A stretch of DNA of 64,000 nt from JAFAXD01 sp051985675 (GCA_051985675.1 JBPYFJ010000068.1:1-64000); one strand, 5' to 3'. Shown: positions 26,171 to 35,335, numbered from the stretch's first letter. The notes: a model not told the origin generated them from the sequence alone. Translations and numbers: made by a program.

Positions 26171-26785
26171 ATGACCATCCGCTTGCATCGCGGCGACCTG
26201 CCGGACCTGAGCCGCTACAGCGGCGCGGTTGCGATCGACACCGAGGCAATGGGGCTCAATCCCCATCGCGACCGCTTGTGCGTCGTGCAGCTGTCGCCGG
26301 GCGACGGCAGTGCCGACGTTGTCCAGATTCCGGCCGATGCAACAGACGCTCCCAATCTCAAGCGCCTGATCGGCGACCCAACACGCTTGAAGATCTTCCA
26401 CTTCGCGCGCTTCGATATCGCGACCCTCTACAACCGGTTTGGTGTCATGCCCACGCCGGTGTATTGCACCAAAATCGCCTCGCGACTGACCCGCACCTAT
26501 ACGGATAAGCACGGCTTGAAGGATTTGGTGCGCGAAGTGCTCGGGATCGACCTCTCCAAGCAACAGCAGCTCTCGGATTGGGGGGCTACCGAGTTGAGCG
26601 AGCCGCAGGTCGCATATGCGGCATCCGATGTGCTGCACCTGCACGCGCTTAAGGAAAAATTGGATGCCCTGCTGGTACGGGAAGGTCGGGAGCAATTGGC
26701 AGCCGCCTGTTTCGCGTTTCTGCCCGATCGCGCCCGCCTTGACCTCGCGGGCTGGGCCGATCAGGACATTTTCGCCCATTCCTGA
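26171..26785 (+). CDS. rnd: Ribonuclease D (short, catalytic domain only)
   Basis: 3'-5' exoribonuclease of the DEDDy type acting on tRNA and small RNA 3' ends. The 204-residue protein contains only the exonuclease domain: ExoI motif AIDTEAMGL, ExoII HFARFDIATL, and ExoIII AYAASDVLHL with the catalytic Tyr and Asp. HRDC domains of E. coli RNase D are missing, as is common for the short alphaproteobacterial form. It lies 145 bases downstream of tRNA-Leu. Confidence 0.93.
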   Translation: MTIRLHRGDLPDLSRYSGAVAIDTEAMGLNPHRDRLCVVQLSPGDGSADVVQIPADATDAPNLKRLIGDPTRLKIFHFARFDIATLYNRFGVMPTPVYCTKIASRLTRTYTDKHGLKDLVREVLGIDLSKQQQLSDWGATELSEPQVAYAASDVLHLHALKEKLDALLVREGREQLAAACFAFLPDRARLDLAGWADQDIFAHS

Positions 26786-26919
26786 GCCCGAGGAGGGGCC
26801 CGCCGCCGCGCCGCGGCCACATTCCGGGACGATTTTAGGGTCGGGTGATCGTATGATGGGGTGGGCCGCGTGGTGTCGACGGCCCCTAATGCGACGGGGT
26901 AGGGCGTCTGACAACGCTA

Positions 26920-27585
26920 TTGACCATTGACGGTGTGCGCGACCTTGGGCGCGCCGATCCCGCTAAATTTCGTGCGGCGGTGCGGCACAGCCGTTTCGTC
27001 CGGCTGCTGCGTACCGCAATTCCCATTGTGATCCTCGTCGTGTTCGCGCTGCTGATCATGGCAGCCTACTTCAATCCGTTCCGCGTTCTGGCGCGGCTTC
27101 CAATCGATCCCGGCAAGATCGTGCTGTCGGGCACGCGCATCACCATGGAGTCCCCCAGGGTCGCTGGCTACACCAAGGACGCGCGCCCTTATGAAGTTAC
27201 CGCAAAGGCCGCATCGCAAGACATCACCAAACCCGATATCGTCGATCTCCAGGAGATCCGAGCGAAAGTCGAGATGCAGGACAAGGTCACGGTGGAGATG
27301 ACCGCCTTTAGCGGCGTCTACGAGTCCAAGTTGGATCGGCTGACCCTCGACCGCGACATTCTCCTGACCTCAACGTCTGGATACTCGGGCCACTTGCGAG
27401 AGGCAGTCATCGACGTCAAGAAGGGCAGCATCGTTTCGCAGAGCCCGGTCGAGCTGACAATGCTCAACGGCACGCTCAACGCCAATCGCCTTGAGGTCGA
27501 CGATCGCGGTGACGTCATCCGATTTGGCGGCGGCGTGGTGATGAATCTGGTGCTCCCACCCTCCGACAGCGAGAAGAAGCCATGA
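26920..27585 (+). CDS. lptC: LPS export ABC transporter periplasmic protein LptC
   Basis: Single-pass inner-membrane protein that passes lipopolysaccharide from LptBFG to LptA. The 221-residue protein has a short cytoplasmic N-terminus, one membrane segment (LLRTAIPIVILVVFALLIMAA, about residues 29-49, quoted in part) and a periplasmic beta-jellyroll domain (ITMESPRVAGYTKDARPYEV). The start may be TTG 26920 or GTG 26935; neither has a strong ribosome site. Its TGA overlaps the lptA ATG (ATGA). Confidence 0.9.
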   Translation: MTIDGVRDLGRADPAKFRAAVRHSRFVRLLRTAIPIVILVVFALLIMAAYFNPFRVLARLPIDPGKIVLSGTRITMESPRVAGYTKDARPYEVTAKAASQDITKPDIVDLQEIRAKVEMQDKVTVEMTAFSGVYESKLDRLTLDRDILLTSTSGYSGHLREAVIDVKKGSIVSQSPVELTMLNGTLNANRLEVDDRGDVIRFGGGVVMNLVLPPSDSEKKP

Positions 27586-28268
27586 ACCGAAACCCTGTCG
27601 TAAGTTTCGGTTTGGCGATGGCTACCGCCGTGACCCTTGCGGCGTTGGCACACGCGCAACCGCCAGCCCCGCAGCAACAGCCGAGCGGACCCGCCAACGC
27701 GCTGCAGGGATTTGCGCAAAATCGCGATCAACCGGTGAAGATAGATGCGTCCCAACTGGAGGTGCGCGACAAGGACAAGGTCGCGACGTTCTCCGGCGGC
27801 GTGAAAGTCGTTCAGGGCGACACCACGATGCGCGCAAAATCCCTCGCGGTTTTTTACGACGGCGAGGGGAGCACCGCGAACGCGCTGACCTCGGCGAAGC
27901 CGGGACCGGGAGGACAGCAGCGCATTAAGCGGCTGGAGGCGAGGGGCGGCGTCAAGGTTTGCCAGGACGAGCAGGTTGCGACCGGCGACACCGGTATTTT
28001 CGACATGCAGTCCAATACTGTAACGCTAGTGGGCAATGTCGTGCTGACCAAAGGAATGAATGTCCTGAAGGGGGAAAAGCTGACCGTGAACCTCGGCAGC
28101 GGCGCGGCGAAAATCGAAGGCGGAAACGGCGGCGGCGTATCGGCGCTGCTGCTTCCTTCAAGCATTCAAGACGAGAAGAAAGCCGCCGAACAGGCCCAAA
28201 AGCAGAAGGGGGGCGAGCAGGCCCAAAAACAGCAGGCGGCCGCTCAAAAACAGCCCTGCGTCCTCTAA
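27582..28268 (+). CDS. lptA: LPS transport periplasmic protein LptA
   Basis: Periplasmic bridge protein of the LPS transport machine. After a Sec signal peptide (VSFGLAMATAVTLAALAHA, cleavage after AHA about residue 25) comes the OstA-like beta-jellyroll with IDASQLEVRDKDKVATFSGG and GNVVLTKGMNVLKGEKL. The C-terminal 45 residues are rich in Gln, Lys and Ala, more than in E. coli LptA. It is translationally coupled to lptC and followed 15 bases later by lptB. Confidence 0.92.
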   Translation: MNRNPVVSFGLAMATAVTLAALAHAQPPAPQQQPSGPANALQGFAQNRDQPVKIDASQLEVRDKDKVATFSGGVKVVQGDTTMRAKSLAVFYDGEGSTANALTSAKPGPGGQQRIKRLEARGGVKVCQDEQVATGDTGIFDMQSNTVTLVGNVVLTKGMNVLKGEKLTVNLGSGAAKIEGGNGGGVSALLLPSSIQDEKKAAEQAQKQKGGEQAQKQQAAAQKQPCVL

Positions 28269-28283
28269 CAATCGGGACATCGG

Positions 28284-29387
28284 GTGGTCGACATTTTCAG
28301 CGTGTTTCGTCGCACCGGACCACCGCGTCGATCGCAAAGCGCGCCAACGCGGTTCGCGATCAATCTGCACAATCTCGGCGGTGAGATCGGCCGCGTTCGA
28401 ACCGAGCCGATCCGGCTCCCCGGGGCGGCGCGTCGCGCGCCCGCGAAGCCTCAGCCGGCACCCGAACCCGTAGCGCGCAGCGCACCACAACGCGACACCC
28501 GGCGCGAGCCATCGATCAGTCCCCAGCAGCCGCGCGACGCTTCGCCGTTTGCCCGGCTCAAGCCAAAACAAACCGATCCGGTTCCGCCCCAAATCCGTGC
28601 GGACAGTCGCACGACCGAGACGGTGCCTGATCTGAGCAAGCCAATGGTGCCGCGGCCGGGCACGCAGGAGCTGCTTGCGGTTCACGGTGTCGAAAAAAGC
28701 TTTGTGGGCCGCAAAGTCGTGAAGAGCGTCAGTCTCTATGTGCGGGGTGGAGAGGCGGTGGGTCTGCTCGGTCCCAACGGCGCCGGCAAGACCACGGTCT
28801 TCTACATGATCACCGGGCTGATCCAGGCCGATCGCGGACGCATCGAGCTCGACGGATACGACGTCACCAAGCTGCCGATGTATCAGCGCGCGCGCCTGGG
28901 CATCGGCTATTTGCCGCAGGAGGCCTCGATCTTTCGCGGGCTCAACGTCGAAGAGAACATCCGTTCGGTGCTCGAGATCGTCGAGCCCAACCGGCGGAAA
29001 CGCGAGGACGAGCTCGATGCCCTGTTGGAAGAATTCAACATCACCCGGTTGCGCAAGTCGCCATCAATCGCGCTTTCAGGCGGCGAGCGACGGCGCGTTG
29101 AAATTGCCCGCGCCCTTGCAACGCGGCCCCGCTACATGCTGCTCGACGAGCCGTTCGCCGGCATCGATCCGATAGCCGTGGGTGACATCCAGGTCCTGGT
29201 CCGGCATCTGACGCAACGTGGGATCGGCGTCCTGATCACCGATCACAATGTGCGCGAAACACTCGGCCTGACCGACCGTGGGTACATTATCTATTCCGGC
29301 GAGGTCCTGATGGAGGGGCGCGCGGACGACATCGTCAACCACCCCGAAGTTCGCCGCCTCTACCTCGGCGAGGAGTTCCGCATGTAA
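28284..29387 (+). CDS. lptB: LPS export ABC transporter ATPase LptB with long N-terminal extension
   Basis: ATPase that drives LPS extraction by LptFG. The ATP-binding part (about 128-367) has Walker A GPNGAGKTTV, the Q-loop in YLPQEASIFR, signature LSGGERRRVEIARAL, Walker B MLLDEPFAGID and the switch His in LITDHNVRETL. The typical protein is about 240 residues; this one has 367 because of a proline/arginine-rich extension of about 125 residues, probably disordered. The start is GTG 28284, 15 bases after lptA; internal GTG/ATG codons in the extension could give a shorter product. Confidence 0.94.
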   Translation: MVDIFSVFRRTGPPRRSQSAPTRFAINLHNLGGEIGRVRTEPIRLPGAARRAPAKPQPAPEPVARSAPQRDTRREPSISPQQPRDASPFARLKPKQTDPVPPQIRADSRTTETVPDLSKPMVPRPGTQELLAVHGVEKSFVGRKVVKSVSLYVRGGEAVGLLGPNGAGKTTVFYMITGLIQADRGRIELDGYDVTKLPMYQRARLGIGYLPQEASIFRGLNVEENIRSVLEIVEPNRRKREDELDALLEEFNITRLRKSPSIALSGGERRRVEIARALATRPRYMLLDEPFAGIDPIAVGDIQVLVRHLTQRGIGVLITDHNVRETLGLTDRGYIIYSGEVLMEGRADDIVNHPEVRRLYLGEEFRM

Positions 29388-29473
29388 TTTGGCGGGGGAC
29401 CGCCCAAACAATTGGGTGTACAGCGACTACGCAACCGGATAAGCAAGAACCGGACCAAGTATCGCTGTAACCC

Positions 29474-30988
29474 ATGGCCCTCACGCAAAAATTACAGCTT
29501 CGCCAGGCGCAGGCGCTGGTGATGACGCCGCAGCTGATGCAGGCGATCAAACTCCTGCAGCTGTCGAACCTCGACCTGATTGCCCATGTGGATGCTGAGC
29601 TTGAGCGTAACCCATTGCTCGAACGGGCGAATGAGGGTGAGCCCGAAAGCCGTGACGAGCCTCAGCCAGAGCCGGAGGGGGTGGCTCAGACCGGCGACTG
29701 GCTGGGCCAGGAGCTCGAGACCAGCCGCACAACCATCGAAGAACGGCTCGATACCAGCCTGGAAAATGTCTTTCCGGATGATGCCGGGGGGCGCTCGCCG
29801 GCCGCGGAGCTGGCTATGCCCTCGGAATGGGCAAGCGTGCGGGGCGCTGCGCGCGAAGACGGCGACTATAATGTGGAAGCTTTCCTGCCCTCCGAGGCCA
29901 CGCTGGCGGGTCATCTCGCTGAGCAGATGGCGCTCCTCGTTGCTGATCCGCGCGACCGGCTCATTGGGCAATATCTCATCGATCTCATAGACGAGACCGG
30001 CTATTTCACCGGCGACCTCGGCGAGGTCGCAGCGAAACTCGGAGCCCCGCTCGATCAGGTGGATGCAGTCTTGAAGGTACTGCAGAGCCTGGAGCCTAGT
30101 GGCGTCGGTGCGCGCAGTCTCGCTGAGTGCCTGGCGATACAGCTGAAGGAACGGGACCGCTACGACCCGGCTATGCAGGCCCTGATTGCTCACCTCGATC
30201 TTCTGGCAAAACGGGATCTCGCCGCGCTGAAGAAATTGTGCGGGGTCGACGAGGAGGATTTGCTGGAAATGGTTTCCGAGCTCCGCGCGCTTGATCCGAA
30301 GCCCGGCCTCGCCTTCGGTTCCGCGCCGGTGCAGCCCGTCATACCTGACGTGTTCGTGCGCAAGGGGCCGGACGGAAGCTGGCTGGTGGAGCTTAATTCA
30401 GACACGCTGCCGAAGGTGCTCGTCAGCCAGATCTACTACGCTGAAGTCTCGAAAACCGTGAAGAACCAGTCCGAGAAGGCCTATCTGGCGGATTGCCTAC
30501 AGTCCGCGAGCTGGCTCGTGCGCGCGCTCGACCAGCGAGCCAAGACCATTCTGAAAGTCGCGACGGAAATTGTCCGCCAGCAGGATGGGTTTCTGCAGCT
30601 CGGTGTCGCCCACCTCAAGCCACTTAATCTCAAGACTGTTGCTGAAGCCATTGGGATGCACGAGTCGACAGTGTCGCGTGTAACAGCCAACAAGTACATG
30701 GCCACGAGCCGCGGCATCTTCGAGTTGAAATATTTCTTTACCTCGGCGATCGCGTCGGCTGATGGCGGCGAAGCGCATTCGGCCGAAGCTGTCCGACACC
30801 ACATTCGACAGCTGATCGACGCCGAGAACGTGGCGGCCGTTCTATCCGACGACACGATCGTGGAAAGGTTGCGCGGGGCGGGTATCGACATTGCTCGCCG
30901 CACTGTGGCGAAATATCGCGAAGCAATGCGGATCCCATCGTCCGTTCAGCGCCGGCGGGAAAAACAGTCGTTGCTCGACGCGCATTGA
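29474..30988 (+). CDS. rpoN: RNA polymerase sigma-54 factor
   Basis: Alternative sigma factor for promoters of the GG-N10-GC type, often nitrogen and carbon control. The 504-residue protein has the glutamine-rich activator-interaction region I (LTQKLQLRQAQALVMTPQLM), an acidic region II, the core-binding domain, the helix-turn-helix (TVAEAIGMHESTVSRVTANK) and the RpoN box ARRTVAKYREAMRIP near the C-terminus. It lies downstream of lptB, as usual in proteobacteria, and upstream of hpf. Confidence 0.98.
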   Translation: MALTQKLQLRQAQALVMTPQLMQAIKLLQLSNLDLIAHVDAELERNPLLERANEGEPESRDEPQPEPEGVAQTGDWLGQELETSRTTIEERLDTSLENVFPDDAGGRSPAAELAMPSEWASVRGAAREDGDYNVEAFLPSEATLAGHLAEQMALLVADPRDRLIGQYLIDLIDETGYFTGDLGEVAAKLGAPLDQVDAVLKVLQSLEPSGVGARSLAECLAIQLKERDRYDPAMQALIAHLDLLAKRDLAALKKLCGVDEEDLLEMVSELRALDPKPGLAFGSAPVQPVIPDVFVRKGPDGSWLVELNSDTLPKVLVSQIYYAEVSKTVKNQSEKAYLADCLQSASWLVRALDQRAKTILKVATEIVRQQDGFLQLGVAHLKPLNLKTVAEAIGMHESTVSRVTANKYMATSRGIFELKYFFTSAIASADGGEAHSAEAVRHHIRQLIDAENVAAVLSDDTIVERLRGAGIDIARRTVAKYREAMRIPSSVQRRREKQSLLDAH

Positions 30989-31056
30989 TCCAAGACGGAC
31001 GCGGCCCCAATCCGCAGCGGTCGGCGCCGAGAACTGCGGTGCAGGCGGGAGGAGCA

Positions 31057-31638
31057 ATGGCCTTTCGGGTGTCGGGCAAGAACATCGACGTCGGCGAAGC
31101 GCTGCGAGCACGCATCAGCGAGCGCATCGACGAGTTGATGACGCGCTATTTTGACCGCGGCTATTCCGGTCACGCCACGGTCGGAAAGGAAGGCTTCGGC
31201 TTTCGTACCGAATGCGCGATTCATCTCGACAGTGGAATGGTGCTGCAAGCCGAGGGCTTGGCGGCCGACGCCTACTCAAGTGCAGATCAGGCCGCGCTTC
31301 GCATCGAGAAGCGCCTGCGCCGCTATCGTGGCCGTCTCAAGTCGCACCCGACACGTGCCGAGGAATTGCGCCAGCCGCCCGTGGTCGATGCCGCGAGCTA
31401 CGTGATTGCGGCCCCCGACCATGACGAAGAAGTAGCTGACTACAACGCGACGGTGGTGGCCGAAACGACGACTGCCCTGCAGACGCTGTCGGTCAGCGAC
31501 GCCGTCATGGAACTCGACATGACCGGTGCGCCGGTTCTGATCTTCTGTCACGCAGTCAGCGGCCGGGTAAATGTCGTCTACCGCCGCCCCGACGGTAATA
31601 TCGGTTGGATTGATCCGCCGGCGTCGAAGACAAAGTAG
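31057..31638 (+). CDS. hpf: Ribosome hibernation promoting factor, long form
   Basis: Binds 30S subunits in starvation and dimerises them into inactive 100S ribosomes. From ATG 31057 (GGGAGGAG just upstream) it has 193 residues: N-terminal S30AE domain (FRVSGKNIDVGEALRARISE, DAYSSADQAALRIEKRLRRY) and the C-terminal dimerisation domain (GAPVLIFCHAVSGRVNVVYR, then DGNIGWIDP). An upstream in-frame start at 30985 overlaps rpoN and is rejected. ptsN, the usual next gene in this series, is not present here. Confidence 0.95.
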   Translation: MAFRVSGKNIDVGEALRARISERIDELMTRYFDRGYSGHATVGKEGFGFRTECAIHLDSGMVLQAEGLAADAYSSADQAALRIEKRLRRYRGRLKSHPTRAEELRQPPVVDAASYVIAAPDHDEEVADYNATVVAETTTALQTLSVSDAVMELDMTGAPVLIFCHAVSGRVNVVYRRPDGNIGWIDPPASKTK

Positions 31639-31675
31639 GCATCCGGGCGATCCAAGGCGACTCATCCGCGCGCGT

Positions 31676-32686
31676 TCAGCCTGCGTGGATCGGCATCGGC
31701 GTGTCCGCTGGTGGATTGCCCGCTCGCTCGGCCGCGAGACAGCCCTCCAGCTCGGTCCGCAGTTGTCGGCGGTCGAGGTTGCGACCGATTAGGACCAGCC
31801 TGTTTCGGCCCGGCGCAAGCCCCGGGGTCTCATCAAGGGTGAACCTCTGACCGACAAGGTGAAAGATGTATTGCCGGTCACTCCCGTCGATCCACAGCAG
31901 TCCCTTTGCACGAAACACGTTGTTTGAAATGTGCTCAAGAAAATATTGGAACCTGTCAGCATCAAAGGGGCGGTGAACTTCAAACGCCACGCTGTCGAAT
32001 CCATCATCCGACCCATGAAAATGGCCACGATGATTGCTTGCGTATTGGTCGGACTCAAATAATCCGACGCCGAGAATCAAGGGCAGCGAAACCAGACAGC
32101 GCGTCGTTTGGACAATCCGCGCACGGTCGCGGATCTCGCGGATCTTGTGCTCGACATCATTGAGGCGGTTGGCGCTGACAAGGTCGCATTTGTTGAGCAA
32201 AATGGTATCGGCATAGCGCAGTTGATTGTGTGCGGCCTTGCTTGCGAACAGGTCGAGGCTGAAGTTCTCGGCATCGGCGATTGCAATAATCGAATCGACG
32301 CGGGTCGAGGCTCGAAAGTCGGGCCGCAGGAACGTCAACACGATCGGCAGTGGATCGGCAACGCCGGTGCATTCGACGAGCAGGTAGTCGATCTGCTGGT
32401 TCCGTTGCAGCACGCGCCGAACGGCGTCGACGAGGTCGCTGTTGAGCGAGCAACAGATGCAACCATTGCTAAGCTCAACCATATCATCGTCGGTGGCGAT
32501 GATCAGATCGCTGTCGATTCCGATTTCGCCAATCTCGTTGACGATGACGCCAATCTTGGGGCCGTGGTGATTGGCCAGGATGTGATTTAGCAGCGTTGTC
32601 TTCCCGCTCCCGAGGAATCCCGCGATGACGGTGACCGGCAGACGATCGCTGCGCTCGGGGGGCACCGCTTGTTGTCGCACTACCAT
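31676..32686 (-). CDS. CobW/ZNG1-type G3E GTPase (metallochaperone)
   Basis: GTPase of the COG0523 family that loads metal, often zinc, into client proteins. Of 336 residues, Walker A is GFLGSGKTTLLNH, the metal-binding CxCC motif is GCICCSL (about residues 76-82), the switch is VECTGVADP and the guanine motif LNKCD. The C-terminal CobW_C domain (about 235-325) contains HxH-type His residues in NHRGHFHGSDD. It follows a metallo-beta-lactamase-fold gene on the same strand with a 21-base gap, so that enzyme is a possible client. It converges on hpf. Confidence 0.92.
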   Translation of the reverse strand: MVVRQQAVPPERSDRLPVTVIAGFLGSGKTTLLNHILANHHGPKIGVIVNEIGEIGIDSDLIIATDDDMVELSNGCICCSLNSDLVDAVRRVLQRNQQIDYLLVECTGVADPLPIVLTFLRPDFRASTRVDSIIAIADAENFSLDLFASKAAHNQLRYADTILLNKCDLVSANRLNDVEHKIREIRDRARIVQTTRCLVSLPLILGVGLFESDQYASNHRGHFHGSDDGFDSVAFEVHRPFDADRFQYFLEHISNNVFRAKGLLWIDGSDRQYIFHLVGQRFTLDETPGLAPGRNRLVLIGRNLDRRQLRTELEGCLAAERAGNPPADTPMPIHAG

Positions 32687-32707
32687 GTCGATTCCTCGCG
32701 GCGCGCC

Positions 32708-33715
32708 CTACAGATCACGTTGGTGCGCTCCATCAAACGTGTAGGACGTTCCGACCGCCGATTGGCTGGCGGCATCGCCAAAGGCGTTGGCCAATGCATG
32801 CAACGCGCGCCAGCCCGTGCAGTGCCCGGCAATGATGTGCTTGATCCCGAACGGGCGCAGCCCTTCGACGGTGTCCGGAATGATAGCCTCCATCACCCCG
32901 CCGAGGTGCAGTCCCCCCATCACGCAGTAGATCGGCACGTCCGGAAACAGTTTCGTCACCTGCGTGCATACATTGACGATGCCTGCATGCGAGCAGGCGC
33001 TGAAGACGATCAATCCCAAATGGCGGATGTGGACCGCAAGCATACGCTCGTCCATGAGGAATGGATCCGCCTGCCAGGGGGCGTTCGGGCCGGTACGGCA
33101 CAAATGGTCGGTGCGCCCCCGCTCGAAGGGCGAAATGCGGGGAATCTCGCCGCTGTAGTAGAAGTGACCGTCGAGCAATAGCCGTTCGTCGGGATCGTTC
33201 ACCACGCTGGCGCCGTGTTGCTGCAATTCCACTGGCGAGGGAACATTGGCGACCTGGATGATCGAGCCGTTTTGCAAGCGGACGCCGCGCTCGTTGAACA
33301 TGCCGGGGTTGACGTGGACGCTCACGCGACCGCCCTGCCGAACGATTGCATCGATGGCGTCCGTCAGCGCTCCCATGTGGTCCCAATGACCGTGGGTGAC
33401 GGCGATTGATTCGACCTCGCCGAGTGGGATGCCGAGATTGGCGCAGTTGCGGATGAAGATACTGCCTTCAGTCCCGGTGTCGAACAGCATGGTGTGCCGG
33501 ACGCCACCGGCGTGCGACACCAATCTCAGGCCATATCCTAGATTGGCGCACAGAAGCGTTTCGCCGGAAATCATCTTCGCGCCCGCCCGCACTACATTGG
33601 CAAATTCGGAGACCGCGAACAGCGTCTTGCTGACATAGCTGTCGCTGACATCGTCCGTCAGCACATCGACGTTGAGGGAATCGATCGGGACAAGCGCATT
33701 GCTGATTTCGGTCAT
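32708..33715 (-). CDS. Metallo-beta-lactamase-fold hydrolase (COG1237 / MJ0296-like)
   Basis: Metal-dependent hydrolase of 335 residues. The HxHxDH motif is THGHWDHMGAL (about residues 108-118), a second metal His is in SACSHAGIVN and later His residues in MGGLHLGG and AGHCTGW. The layout matches the COG1237 group, named after methanogen dihydropterin-ribofuranosylaminobenzene-phosphate synthase-like proteins; bacterial roles are unclear. It is followed by the CobW-type GTPase, suggesting metal delivery, and preceded by a cupin gene. Confidence 0.85.
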   Translation of the reverse strand: MTEISNALVPIDSLNVDVLTDDVSDSYVSKTLFAVSEFANVVRAGAKMISGETLLCANLGYGLRLVSHAGGVRHTMLFDTGTEGSIFIRNCANLGIPLGEVESIAVTHGHWDHMGALTDAIDAIVRQGGRVSVHVNPGMFNERGVRLQNGSIIQVANVPSPVELQQHGASVVNDPDERLLLDGHFYYSGEIPRISPFERGRTDHLCRTGPNAPWQADPFLMDERMLAVHIRHLGLIVFSACSHAGIVNVCTQVTKLFPDVPIYCVMGGLHLGGVMEAIIPDTVEGLRPFGIKHIIAGHCTGWRALHALANAFGDAASQSAVGTSYTFDGAHQRDL

Positions 33716-33769
33716 TCACTCAATCCGTGCGAGCGGCCACGCCAACGCCAGAATCAAGGCAGCCGTCTT

Positions 33770-34240
33770 TCATTCCAGGATCTCCACATCGTACTTGGCG
33801 GCGAGTGCCCGAATGGCGGCATGGTCTTCGTCGCGCATGCCGTCCACCTCGATGAAGTAATTGGCGAAGTGCCCGGGAATCACGGTCAGCAGCAGCCGCC
33901 CGTCTTTTGACCCGACATTGCGGAACGTGTGCGGGATGTCGCGTGGGCCGACCACAATCGCCCCGGGCGGGGCGGGCACCTTCCTATCGCCGATCGATAC
34001 CTCGAACTCACCATCGAGGATGTAGAAGATCTCGGTCTCGTGGCGATGAACGTGCAAGGGCGGCCCGTTGCCGGCCGGGATCTTCTGCTCAAGGATGGCG
34101 TAGGCGCCGTTGGTTTGCTCGCTCAGCACTTTGAAAGTGCTCTGATCCCGCAGCACACCCACAACCTTGCCGCCGCCGGGCGGCTGAATGATCGGGACCT
34201 TCGTTTCTGTCTCGGGCAGAAAATCGCTGGGTTTGCTCAT
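33770..34240 (-). CDS. Cupin domain protein
   Basis: Single-cupin protein of 156 residues. Cupin motif 1 is PLHVHRHETEIFYILDGEFEV (about residues 55-75, quoted at its limit) with the three metal residues His, His, Glu, and motif 2 contains PRDIPHTFRNVG with the last His. A longer frame upstream to 34312 runs into the next gene; ATG 34240 has an AGG-rich region before it. Enzymatic role is unknown; similar proteins are described as quercetin dioxygenase-like or storage cupins without assay. Confidence 0.85.
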   Translation of the reverse strand: MSKPSDFLPETETKVPIIQPPGGGKVVGVLRDQSTFKVLSEQTNGAYAILEQKIPAGNGPPLHVHRHETEIFYILDGEFEVSIGDRKVPAPPGAIVVGPRDIPHTFRNVGSKDGRLLLTVIPGHFANYFIEVDGMRDEDHAAIRALAAKYDVEILE

Positions 34241-34311
34241 CCCTTGACCTCTCGCGGCGATTCGTTCCCCCGGACACCTACGTCCGCGTCCGGGTCGTTC
34301 GCGAGGTGGCA

Positions 34312-35067
34312 TCAGGGCGGCGGTTGCGGCGGCTTTCGGCGTCCACGTTTGCGCGCCGCGGCCGCACCTGGCCCGATGCGCGCGCCGGCACTGTCGAGGA
34401 GCACGTCTTTGGCCTGGTTGATCTTGATCGTCAGATAGTGCGAACCGCCGTGGTCGGGGTGGACGAGCTGCAGCAGCCGTCGGTGAGCCTCGCCGATATC
34501 CGCAGCGGTGGCATCAGGGCCGAGGCCGAGGATCTCGAGTGCTTCGGCTTCCGACATAACCGTGGGCACGGGGTCCCGGCCGTTGCCGTTGTGACGGTGG
34601 CCGTTGTCCTGGCGCCGCGCCTCAACCCCCCGCCCATTCGTCTCGCTGGGCCTGGCGATGCCGGTCGTGTGTCGCAGGTACGCTTCCAGAACCGTGATCG
34701 AGCGCTGGACAAGCTCGGGATCGGCGATATCGGCGTCCTTGAAGCCCGCAGCACCAGCGCCCTTGGGTGGGCTCCAGTCCGGCACAAGCTGTCGCGGTAG
34801 CAAGGTTCGTAACAGGCGCGGACCATAGAGAGCGAACCCCAGCAGCATCACCGCGCCGAGCCCGATGGCGGTGGTCCATCTTTGGGTGAGCAGCAGCCCA
34901 ATCAGCAGCGGCACCGATAGCGCGGCCAGTCCCAAGGCCGCCCACCGCCCGGTCTGCGCAATGACTTTCGGGTCGCTGTGCAGGAACCAGTCGATCAGCC
35001 GGATCGCCGAGACGAGCGCCGACAGGCCGAGACCCGTGACAGCAGCCAGAAGGAGAGGATCACCCAT
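34312..35067 (-). CDS. Membrane-anchored J-domain protein (Pam18-like)
   Basis: Protein of 251 residues with two or three hydrophobic segments in the first 90 residues (AAVTGLGLSALVSAI; AALGLAALSVPLLIGLLL; TAIGLGAVMLLGFAL), a linker rich in His, Asn and Gly, and a C-terminal J domain (about 170-235) with the DnaK-activating HPD in LLQLVHPDHGGSHYL. The layout and the NQAKDVLL end resemble alphaproteobacterial relatives of mitochondrial Pam18/Tim14. The tail is Arg/Lys/Pro-rich. It is divergent from the copper-enzyme gene at 35336. The client process is unknown. Confidence 0.85.
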   Translation of the reverse strand: MGDPLLLAAVTGLGLSALVSAIRLIDWFLHSDPKVIAQTGRWAALGLAALSVPLLIGLLLTQRWTTAIGLGAVMLLGFALYGPRLLRTLLPRQLVPDWSPPKGAGAAGFKDADIADPELVQRSITVLEAYLRHTTGIARPSETNGRGVEARRQDNGHRHNGNGRDPVPTVMSEAEALEILGLGPDATAADIGEAHRRLLQLVHPDHGGSHYLTIKINQAKDVLLDSAGARIGPGAAAARKRGRRKPPQPPP

Positions 35068-35335
35068 CGCCCGTCAGCCCGCGCCCGTAGACTTTCGGAA
35101 GTCACGCATCCCTCACACCCATATCACATCGCCAGGCGGCCTTCGCAACGCGTGTCGCCGAGCAGCACACGCTCGGAAAATCGTACCGCGCACGGCACGC
35201 ACGTCAGCGCCGCGACTACGCGGGCACCCCGAATATTGACTTCGACCAGACCGTCTGACAACGTTTGTTCGCCAATTCTGGCGGCAGTTTTTACTCTCGA
35301 CTTCAAAAATTCAACATCAGCACCGGGGGCAGCAC

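Noticed and set aside
35236..35264. TTGACT with a 17-base spacer upstream of the copper-enzyme gene as a sigma-70 promoter
   Set aside because: The -10 position reads CAACGT, only two matches to consensus.
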